Origin: Hyphomicrobiales bacterium
GTDB lineage: Bacteria; Pseudomonadota; Alphaproteobacteria; Rhizobiales; Aestuariivirgaceae
Length of the DNA: 14,151 bases
Assembly (NCBI GenBank): GCA_013002595.1
Contig: JABDJG010000395.1
Span: 1-14,151 of the forward strand
Direction: 5' to 3'
Positions 1-6,622 of this stretch are shown here, piece after piece. Made by a program: the position numbers and the translations under genes. Every line of letters starts with the position of its first letter. Position 1 is the first letter of the stretch. The notes under the pieces were generated by a model that worked only from the letters and a program-made list of their open reading frames with translations, searched no databases and had not been told where the DNA came from.

Positions 1-2249
1 TTGATATCGCCCTGTGCTTTCGGCCGCCCTAGCAGGTCATCTATGAGCACGTCGCCGGCAACCGTCTTCACTGCGAAACCTTCACTTGTAATGTCAGCGC
101 CGCTGAACTTGGCGCGCAGCCGGCCGATGTCGCCGGTTCTTTCAAGATTGATATCGGCACTGAGACTGCCGGCCAGCTGCATCAGCAACAACGGTGCTAC
201 ATCCCTGAGATTGGGGGCAGCGAGCTTCAACCTGCCGGTCGGCGGCCCGGCAGAAGGCAGACTGAGTTCGCCGTCAAGTCTCGCTGATCCCGAGGCGACG
301 GACAAGTCGCGCAGGGCCCGTGTTCCGTCAGGTGCGGTCTCCAAAACCGCATGGGCCCTTACCGGCAGATCCTGCAGCTTGCCGGTGAATGTCAGGTCCC
401 CTGCTGGTCGATCGGCGCTCAGCTTCACTTTTGCCTCAAGACGCGGCTCTGTGAAAGGCGTGCCCATGAGTGTGACGCCCTTTCCAATCGCCAAAAACTC
501 CAGCTCGGGCGCGGCGCGAGCCCCTTTCAAGGTTGCGGTCAAGTTGGCGCTGCCAGTGGCATCGGCATGCAGACCGGACAAGTCAAGCAGATCTGCCTTC
601 AGCGTCAAATCAAGCGAAGCCTCATCCACTCCACCTTGCAGTGCGGCAGAAAGCTTTTCGCCATTGACGCGCCAGTTCGACAGGGCTAACCGTCCGGTTT
701 CGTTCTTGGCGATGCGACCAGCGAGACGCACATCGCCTTGCAGAAGACGGTCGAACAAGAGCCGCCCCGTCGACGGAGAACTCGTGGATGCATTAAAGCC
801 GACATCGAATGTGCCGTTATGAGGTAATGCATGACCATCCAGCGCCATTTTTGCGCTGCCAATGGTCAATGTCGTATCTGAAAGACTCAAGCGACGTTCC
901 TCGTCCGTCTTTGCCGAGAACCGGATTTGCGCCTGACCGGTCAATGCCTTGGGCAACAGATTGGATTTGCCCGCAGCAATTTCTGCAGAAATCTCGCCAC
1001 CGGCGGTGAAATCCACCAGGCCAGGAGCAAACCCCGTGCCTTGCAGCTTGACTGAGAGGTTCGTTAGTTGCGCTGCGTCCGAGGTCAGGTCTTGGGCAGA
1101 CCCGGACAACGTCCACTTTGGCGCCTGCAATGAACCTGTGATCAGCAGATCAGCATCCAGATCGCTCGCCGAAATGTCGCCAAGGCTTCCCTCAGTCCTC
1201 GACAGGACCAGGGAACGCTCATCATGAGAACGCAGTTCGACGGCAAGATTTGTTGTGGTACCAGACCAGTCGACCGGCCCACTTGCACGCAATTGCACAA
1301 GTTCGTTGCCCAATCGAATACGTTCCACACTGGCTTGCGACTTGCCAGGCTGAAACAGGACCGATCCCGTCAACTGCGTCGAGTCGTCAAAGAATGCAGC
1401 AATCTGTGGTGACAAGAACGGACCAACCTCGCCGTCGGCATTGATTGTGAGCCGCCTGCCATCCGCAACGGTACGAATTTCGGACGTGCCGCCAATAACA
1501 TCGCGGTCATTGAGTTTGAGTGCGAACTGCCCGGCCCAATTTTCAATAGTCCCTTTCGCCGTCACACTGAGGTCCACCGCCGGTTCATCGTCGATGTTGA
1601 GCAGGTTGACCACCAGGCCGCTTGAACTCTCCTGCAGACGAAGATCGACATCGAGGTTGCGACTGAGCGGATCAAGCAGCAATTTCGCCAGTAATTGGCT
1701 GTCGCCCCCGTTGGTTCGGTCAGCCTGCAATTCAAGCTTCACTTCGGGCGGGGTCTGTTTGATCGACCCGGATCCCTCAATCTTGAAGGTGAATTCGTCA
1801 TCCACGAGATGTTCGGATATCTCGAATTTCGATATTGTCACTTTCGCAATGTCTGCGTCCTGCAGGCCGGTCAGTTCAGCCGGCGTTTCCGCTTTGGCGT
1901 CTGACGATTCTGGCAGCCTTTGGATACCGATGCGATCGACGCTCAAGCTGTCAATTTTCAAGCTGCTCGACAAAAGTGAAAGCGGCTGCCAATCAAGGCT
2001 AAACTTTTCCATTACCAGCCAGACACCAGCACCGTCATGAATTTCTATGCGGCTTGCGGTAACGTCGCCGTCTATCGAGATTGCGACATCTTCAACGACA
2101 ACGCGGCGTCCTTCGCTCGACAGGATATCCTGCAGCATACCTTCCACGAGGCCCTGGGCAGTTTGGTTTTGCGCTGCCACGAACGGCAGGGACAGCGCGC
2201 CGACCAGGGCCAGCGCTGCAATTCCCATCACTGTCAGTAGGCGGCGCAT
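1..2249 (-). CDS. tamB: Translocation and assembly module protein TamB, N-terminal part (cut by window edge)
   Basis: The minus frame stays open for 749 codons from an ATG at 2249 down to base 1, so the C-terminal part, where the conserved DUF490/TamB domain normally lies, is outside the window. The product starts MRRLLTVMGIAALALVGAL, a short positively charged segment and then a hydrophobic one: an uncleaved inner-membrane anchor or signal sequence. The rest reads as many alternating beta segments (for example KIDSLSVDRIGIQRL and LSLSDTTLTIGSAKMALDG), as expected for the AsmA/TamB-like beta-taco that spans the periplasm and carries lipids or outer-membrane protein clients. Its ATG overlaps the tamA stop by one base (TGATG), so the genes are cotranscribed and probably translationally coupled. 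The identification leans on this position behind tamA as much as on the sequence, because TamB N-termini diverge strongly. Confidence 0.88.
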   Translation of the reverse strand, partial: MRRLLTVMGIAALALVGALSLPFVAAQNQTAQGLVEGMLQDILSSEGRRVVVEDVAISIDGDVTASRIEIHDGAGVWLVMEKFSLDWQPLSLLSSSLKIDSLSVDRIGIQRLPESSDAKAETPAELTGLQDADIAKVTISKFEISEHLVDDEFTFKIEGSGSIKQTPPEVKLELQADRTNGGDSQLLAKLLLDPLSRNLDVDLRLQESSSGLVVNLLNIDDEPAVDLSVTAKGTIENWAGQFALKLNDRDVIGGTSEIRTVADGRRLTINADGEVGPFLSPQIAAFFDDSTQLTGSVLFQPGKSQASVERIRLGNELVQLRASGPVDWSGTTTNLAVELRSHDERSLVLSRTEGSLGDISASDLDADLLITGSLQAPKWTLSGSAQDLTSDAAQLTNLSVKLQGTGFAPGLVDFTAGGEISAEIAAGKSNLLPKALTGQAQIRFSAKTDEERRLSLSDTTLTIGSAKMALDGHALPHNGTFDVGFNASTSSPSTGRLLFDRLLQGDVRLAGRIAKNETGRLALSNWRVNGEKLSAALQGGVDEASLDLTLKADLLDLSGLHADATGSANLTATLKGARAAPELEFLAIGKGVTLMGTPFTEPRLEAKVKLSADRPAGDLTFTGKLQDLPVRAHAVLETAPDGTRALRDLSVASGSARLDGELSLPSAGPPTGRLKLAAPNLRDVAPLLLMQLAGSLSADINLERTGDIGRLRAKFSGADITSEGFAVKTVAGDVLIDDLLGRPKAQGDI

Positions 2250-4156
2250 CAGAACGACTGTCCTATCCCAGCATAAATCGCAAAACTCGGATCGCCGGAT
2301 CGCGGATCGAGTGGCACCGCCACATCAAGCCTTAGCGGCCCAACCGATGTGTAGTATCTAAGACCGACGCCGACGCCGACCTGAAAGTCATCAACGCCGC
2401 CGAATACGGTTTCGCTGGTAACAAGCCCGGCGTCCACAAAAGGTACGATACCGATTGTGTCGGTGACTCTCAGGCGCGCCTCCAGTGATCCTTCAATTCG
2501 CGACAGCCCTCCGGTCGCTCCAAAGCCCGTCACTCTGGGGCCCACATTAAGGTAGTCATAGCCGCGCACCGATCCACCGCCGCCGGCATAGAACCTTCGG
2601 TGCGCCGGGATTTCGACAAGGCTGGCGCCCGCGGTCGTGCCCGCAAGACCCCTTGCCGCGATAACATGTCTGGCCTCATCATCCAGCGCGAAGTAGTAGC
2701 GCAGCTCTGCATCTGCGGTGAAGAACAGCGATGTCGAACTGGTCTCAAGCTGCGGTTCGAGGCGCAGTTGGGCGAACAGGCCGCTAGTGGGATCGAGAAC
2801 ACTGTTGCGGGCATCGTATGTGACGATCCCCGGTAGAGCGACAAGCGTATAAAAATTGCGGCCGAAGGCGTCATCTATGCGCGCCCAATCGAACACGGCA
2901 CCGCCGCTGATACGCAACTGATCGCTCAGTTCATGAACCAATCGGCTTTCAAAAACGATGCCCCTTCGATTGTATGGATCGGGATCTTCCTGAATAAGCG
3001 TTGCCTTCAGGTCCAGGCGATTGCGCGGATGCAGGAAACCCGGCACGCTGTACAGAACAGAGAACAACGCATCGTATTCATCAAGTTCGTTTGCCTCGAT
3101 CAACCGTCCAATACTGGCATCGACGCGCACGGTCTCAGCTTCGCCAAAGAGATTCCGGTGAAGCCAGAACCCTTGAACGGTCAGCCCTTCAGTACTGTCG
3201 TACAGGGCACCAGCGCCGATGGTTCGCGGTTTGCGATCGGACACTTCGATGATGACCGGCACGTTGCCCTGGGCATCGATCTTGTCGCCCACCGTGACTG
3301 ACGTGCTCGCCAGCGCATCGAGCTTTGCCAGGTTTCTGCGCGCCTGCTCCAGTGCTTCGGGACTATATGCTTCCCCCACGGGGACCTGAGCTTGGCGCTG
3401 CAGGAATTCGGGGGCTACTTTGGTCGTTCCGCGCACGCTAACCTGGCCCAGCCTGGCAGCGCGGCCCGACTCGACCTGCAAGGTCACATCAAGCCGACGC
3501 GTGGCATGATCGGCAACAACCTGCCGATCGGTAATTTTCGCAAATGGATGGCCCTCACGCTGCCATGCTCGGACAAGTTCAGCTTCCGCTTCGAGGATTG
3601 TGCGCGAGGACGCCCTGTTACCGGTCTTCAGTCCGGTCTTCTCAATGGCAGCCCGAACAATGGCTGTATCTGCGCCGTCCACCAGGACAGCGCCAAACCG
3701 GAATTCCGCCCCCGGTATCACAGTGATGGTCACAGGCACTTTCTTGGCGACAGGCTTGAGCGTATCGGTCACATCAATCTGCTCGAGCGGCCGGCCTGCG
3801 ATGACAATTGATACGGTTGCACCGTAGAAAGCTTCTTCATACAAAAGACCGAGTAGATTTGCCCGATCATCGCGCGCCCGCGCAATCAGGCCGATCGTTC
3901 CTGACGGCGGTTGCGATTGCTTGCGGATAAGCAGCGAGGCATCGGAAAGCTTGTCCAGTAGCTTTCGATCGTCATTATCGGCTACCAGCGTTGCAGCGTA
4001 GGCGACAGGATCGATGATTTCAGCGTCGGATTCTTCGGCGCTGCCAAAGAACTTGAACCCAAACAATTCAAATGCGCTGACCCTCTCCGGTGCAGACATT
4101 GCGAACACACCAGCAAGCATCACGACCCGCACCAACCGAAACAACACTAACGACAT
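2249..4156 (-). CDS. tamA: Outer-membrane translocation and assembly module protein TamA (Omp85/BamA family)
   Basis: A 635-residue Omp85-family protein, close to the usual TamA length. Residues 1 to about 28 form a signal peptide (hydrophobic VVMLAGVFAMSA, then a likely cleavage site after RVSA). POTRA-like domains fill roughly residues 50-290, including the repeated pattern VTVGDK...VPVIIEVSDRKPRTIGAG that leads into the barrel. The C-terminal half is the 16-strand barrel, with YDARNSVLDPTSG, the GGGGSVRGY motif (the VRGY/F loop-6 signature of Omp85 proteins) and a terminal phenylalanine (GIGQSF) as beta-signal. It acts with TamB in inserting or folding outer-membrane and autotransporter proteins. 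The ATG at 4156 was chosen because it gives a complete signal peptide; upstream is a purine-rich AAAAGAG. Internal Met13 or Met20 would shorten the signal. tamB follows directly. Confidence 0.93.
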   Translation of the reverse strand: MSLVLFRLVRVVMLAGVFAMSAPERVSAFELFGFKFFGSAEESDAEIIDPVAYAATLVADNDDRKLLDKLSDASLLIRKQSQPPSGTIGLIARARDDRANLLGLLYEEAFYGATVSIVIAGRPLEQIDVTDTLKPVAKKVPVTITVIPGAEFRFGAVLVDGADTAIVRAAIEKTGLKTGNRASSRTILEAEAELVRAWQREGHPFAKITDRQVVADHATRRLDVTLQVESGRAARLGQVSVRGTTKVAPEFLQRQAQVPVGEAYSPEALEQARRNLAKLDALASTSVTVGDKIDAQGNVPVIIEVSDRKPRTIGAGALYDSTEGLTVQGFWLHRNLFGEAETVRVDASIGRLIEANELDEYDALFSVLYSVPGFLHPRNRLDLKATLIQEDPDPYNRRGIVFESRLVHELSDQLRISGGAVFDWARIDDAFGRNFYTLVALPGIVTYDARNSVLDPTSGLFAQLRLEPQLETSSTSLFFTADAELRYYFALDDEARHVIAARGLAGTTAGASLVEIPAHRRFYAGGGGSVRGYDYLNVGPRVTGFGATGGLSRIEGSLEARLRVTDTIGIVPFVDAGLVTSETVFGGVDDFQVGVGVGLRYYTSVGPLRLDVAVPLDPRSGDPSFAIYAGIGQSF

Positions 4157-4186
4157 ACGAACATAGACTCTTTTCTAACACTCGGG

Positions 4187-4192
4187 AGTATA
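4187..4192 (-). promoter_or_regulatory. Possible -10 box (TATACT) for tamA-tamB
   Basis: Read on the minus strand, TATACT lies about 30 bases before the tamA ATG and is near the TATAAT consensus. The matching -35 position at a 17-base spacing reads CACCTT, which is poor, while a better TTGCAG lies only 13 bases upstream of the box. This is the best promoter candidate in the 240-base gap between the small upstream gene and tamA, but the call is weak. Confidence 0.22.
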
Positions 4193-4396
4193 GAGCGAAT
4201 ACAGGCTGCAAGGTGGATATTCGCATTTGAAAACGAAAGTCAGCGCAATACCCATATTGGACGCCTTTGCACGTTTGCCGGCCCTTCAACAATACACCGT
4301 TGAACCACCGCCTCAAGCAAGTGCTGCAAGATGTTGCTGTCGCGGATACGACGCATGGTCCCGGCGGCGGCAATTCTCACCAGCAGGTCAGTGCTG

Positions 4397-4789
4397 TTAA
4401 CTCAAGTGATCTATCCGCATTGTATCAGGATCCGGCTCTTCCTTTCCATCGTCTTGCGGCTCGCCGGTTTCTCCCAAGGGCTCCAGGTCATTCCGGGTCC
4501 ACCAGTACCAGAACCCCTGTTCGCGCAGCCATGGCTCCAGACGATCAAGGCTGTTCCATTCGCGCCCGTGTCCGCGAGCGCTGTTGATCCGTGCCAGCAT
4601 AGCATCAACATAGACCAGAACTCCCCAAGCATAGGGTTTGTTGTCCTGGTCACCAAAGCCACCGCCCTGCTGGCTCCGCGTGACCCGGTACACGATCGCG
4701 TATTCTCCCAGGCGGCCAGCCAGGCGAAGGTCAGCCAAGTCAGCTTGCGTTACCGCAAATTGCACGCCTAAAGCGACATCTTGATCCAT
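4397..4789 (-). CDS. Hypothetical 130-residue cytoplasmic protein (orphan)
   Basis: I do not recognise this family. The start at 4789 (MDQDVALGVQFAV) is preferred because GAAAGGAAATG, a good ribosome-binding sequence, sits about 10 bases upstream. The same frame is open 20 codons further to an ATG at 4849, but that extension (Cys- and His-rich, MRHGVCYFERKC) has no obvious binding site and overlaps the divergent promoter region. The product has no signal peptide or membrane segment. Visible features are a central aromatic patch (EQGFWYWWTRNDLEPLG, residues about 93-109) and a very acidic tail (EPQDDGKEEPDPD). The coding pattern looks genuine, because the frame keeps an amino-acid composition typical of a soluble globular protein throughout. 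It is divergent from the VOC gene and in the same direction as tamA, 240 bases upstream of it, so it could be transcribed with tamA, though a separate promoter seems equally likely. Confidence 0.62.
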   Translation of the reverse strand: MDQDVALGVQFAVTQADLADLRLAGRLGEYAIVYRVTRSQQGGGFGDQDNKPYAWGVLVYVDAMLARINSARGHGREWNSLDRLEPWLREQGFWYWWTRNDLEPLGETGEPQDDGKEEPDPDTMRIDHLS

Positions 4790-4902
4790 GGTGTTGCATT
4801 TCCTTTCGAAATAGCATACACCATGCCGCATGATGTGGCTAGACTGCACACTTCATTCACTCGCCAACCGAGCAATACAGTACTCATCTGGAGCAAAATC
4901 AC

Positions 4903-5400
4903 ATGACCAAGAAACGAACTGCATCGAAAAAGCCGACGACATCGATCACGCCCTATTTGACGGTGCGTGGCGCGGCATCAGCCATCGAGTTTTACAAGTC
5001 GGCGTTTGGCGCAAAGGAAATTGCGCGCATCGATGTTCCTGAAACCGAATTTGTCCAACACGCCGAGCTAAAGCTGGCCGGTGCGACGATCTATTTGTGT
5101 GATGAGCTTCCCGAGTCAGGCATCCTGTCACCACTGTCGATCGGCGGTTCGGCGACCATGCTTGATTTGCGGGTCGAAGATGCCGACGACTTTTGGCTCA
5201 ACGCGCTAACAGCTGGCGCAGTCGAAGTTCTCCCCCTGAACAATATGCCCTGGGGCGACCGCTCCGGCAAATTGGTCGATCCATTCGGTCACTATTGGTC
5301 TGTCTCCAGCAAGGCGGTGCAGTCGGAATGCGAAGCCGATCTGGCCAGTACAGTGCCGGCAAAGCACGTCGACGAAGAAGCCTATTCAGCCGCGGTTTGA
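4903..5400 (+). CDS. VOC superfamily (PhnB-like glyoxalase/bleomycin-resistance fold) protein
   Basis: A 165-residue protein of the PhnB-like branch of the vicinal oxygen chelate superfamily. The first beta-alpha-beta unit is ITPYLTVRGAASAIEFYKSAFGA (residues about 15-37), typical of the family. The second half ends in the hallmark WGDRSGKLVDPFGHYWSVSS (about 113-132). One fold of this type is usually a half-site of a homodimeric metal or ligand cavity. Members include enzymes, drug-binding proteins and many of unknown role, so no reaction is assigned. A lysine-rich start (MTKKRTASKKP) and about 30 extra residues after the fold are probably disordered tails. GGAG at 4890-4893 lies 9 bases before the ATG. 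The gene stands alone: it is divergent from the small orphan gene and is followed by a hairpin, so it need not belong with the operon after 5564. Confidence 0.88.
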   Translation: MTKKRTASKKPTTSITPYLTVRGAASAIEFYKSAFGAKEIARIDVPETEFVQHAELKLAGATIYLCDELPESGILSPLSIGGSATMLDLRVEDADDFWLNALTAGAVEVLPLNNMPWGDRSGKLVDPFGHYWSVSSKAVQSECEADLASTVPAKHVDEEAYSAAV

Positions 5401-5431
5401 ACGAAACGCCGTTCAGCAATAGCACCTAAAG

Positions 5432-5450
5432 CCGCCGGCTTTGCCGGCGG
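5432..5450 (+). terminator. Strong GC-rich hairpin after the VOC gene
   Basis: The arms CCGCCGGC (5432-5439) and GCCGGCGG (5443-5450) pair perfectly in 8 base pairs around a TTT loop, 32 bases after the VOC stop codon. The flanking G and T at 5431 and 5451 can add a wobble pair. The downstream tract (TGTTATCTGTTCTC) is T-rich but is not a clean T-run, so this may be a factor-assisted or weak intrinsic terminator. It separates the VOC gene from the operon that starts 114 bases later. Confidence 0.65.
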
Positions 5451-5563
5451 TGTTATCTGTTCTCATATGATGTTAAACAAATGCAGTTAGATCATCCGCA
5501 GCGGCCAACAGGTGCTGCACGGTACACAGCAACCAATCCACAAGCTCGAGAGTTGACAACTGC

Positions 5564-6535
5564 ATGACACCATTTGCGATCGCCGGCATACAAATGCATG
5601 TCGCAGCTCTGCATTCCAACGTGGATGCGATGCGGCATCGGCTGGACGTGCTCATGGCACGGTTTCCCTGGACACAGATGGTCTTGTTCAGCGAACTCTG
5701 CCAGTTCGGGCCGCTATCGAAATTTGCTCAGCCGCTGGAGTCCGAGGTTCTGGAGCTTTTTCGGGCGGATGCGCGGCGGCACAACATCTGGTTGATACCG
5801 GGGTCGATGTTCGAGAAACAACCGGACGGCCGGATCTTCAACACCTCAGTTGTGATAGATCCGTCTGGCGACATTGTTGCCTCTTATCGCAAAATGTTCC
5901 CGTTCCGGCCGTACGAAGCAGGCATATCGGCGGGGACGGAGTTCTGCATATTCGACGTTCCAAACGTCGGGCGATTTGGGCTTTCCATCTGCTATGATAT
6001 CTGGTTTCCGGAAACCACCCGGCAACTGACGAGCCAAGGTGTCGAGGTGTTGTTGCATCCGGTGCTGACCGGCACAACCGACCGGGATGCCGAACTGGCC
6101 ATTGCCCGGGCAACGGCTGCACAGTTCCAATGCTACGTTTTTGACGTGAATGGACTTGGCGCCGGCGGGGTCGGTCGATCGTGCGTTGTCGACCCGGCAT
6201 CGATGGTTTTGCACCAGTCCGCCGGGCAAGAGGACATGTTCCCGATCGAGATCGACCTGGACCAGGTTCGGCGTCAACGCGAGACCGGAATGCGCGGCCT
6301 CGGGCAAGTTCTCAAAAGCTTCCGGGACCGGTCGGTTGATTTTCCTGTCTATAATCGCGATGCTACGTCAGAAGCATACCTGCATACCCTTGGGCCGCTG
6401 GAAATTCCCAAGCAAGCGTCGGCAGCCGGCCTGGATGTTTCGGATCCCCGGCAATCGGTAGCCGATGAAGACAGGTCGAAGAATTCCCGGGCGGGTGTTG
6501 TCGCACCACTAACGGGCAAAACAGCAAACGGCTGA
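5564..6535 (+). CDS. Carbon-nitrogen hydrolase (nitrilase superfamily) amidase, first gene of the operon
   Basis: A 323-residue member of the nitrilase superfamily, whose enzymes hydrolyse or condense non-peptide amide and nitrile C-N bonds with a Glu-Lys-Cys triad. The N-terminus FAIAGIQM is the family's first beta strand, which fixes the start at 5564 although only a weak GAGAG precedes it. The triad is visible: Glu44 in LFSELCQFG, Lys110 in YRKMFPF and Cys143 in SICYDIWFPE. Glu118 (RPYEAG) sits where the family often has a fourth catalytic Glu. The fold ends near residue 250; a further 70 residues form a low-complexity tail. Relatives include N-carbamoylputrescine amidase (AguB), aliphatic amidases and beta-ureidopropionase. 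AguB would suit a polyamine context, but no agmatine deiminase is present. The decarboxylase gene begins 87 bases after its stop codon, so joint transcription is likely. Confidence 0.9.
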   Translation: MTPFAIAGIQMHVAALHSNVDAMRHRLDVLMARFPWTQMVLFSELCQFGPLSKFAQPLESEVLELFRADARRHNIWLIPGSMFEKQPDGRIFNTSVVIDPSGDIVASYRKMFPFRPYEAGISAGTEFCIFDVPNVGRFGLSICYDIWFPETTRQLTSQGVEVLLHPVLTGTTDRDAELAIARATAAQFQCYVFDVNGLGAGGVGRSCVVDPASMVLHQSAGQEDMFPIEIDLDQVRRQRETGMRGLGQVLKSFRDRSVDFPVYNRDATSEAYLHTLGPLEIPKQASAAGLDVSDPRQSVADEDRSKNSRAGVVAPLTGKTANG

Positions 6536-6539
6536 TACG

Positions 6540-6562
6540 TTTGGCATATTCCAATTGCCAAA
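6540..6562. repeat. Inverted repeat TTTGGCA-N9-TGCCAAA before the decarboxylase gene
   Basis: TTTGGCA (6540-6546) and TGCCAAA (6556-6562) are exact inverted copies separated by nine AT-rich bases. They lie in the 87-base gap between the nitrilase and decarboxylase genes, about 60 bases before the decarboxylase start. The spacing suits a dimeric regulator's operator or a small RNA hairpin that modulates decarboxylase expression. A 7-base repeat can also arise by chance. Confidence 0.35.
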
Positions 6563-6622
6563 TATGGACCGGCACGAAGATGGTCGGCGATTGTTTGTTG
6601 AGTTTCAGGGGAGACGATCACC

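Noticed and set aside
1..2040. Long plus-strand open frames (1-822 and 1441-2040).
   Set aside because: They are antisense to tamB. Their Ser/Arg-rich composition is that of a shadow frame, while the minus frame is continuous for 749 codons with a sensible protein behind tamA.
4068..4373. Minus-strand 101-codon frame overlapping the tamA start.
   Set aside because: It overlaps the tamA signal peptide in another frame, is rich in Cys and Arg, and shows no family features.
5553..5558. TTGACA just before the nitrilase start as a -35 box.
   Set aside because: It lies only 5 bases before the ATG, so a transcript from it would lack the start codon; no -10 box at the right distance.
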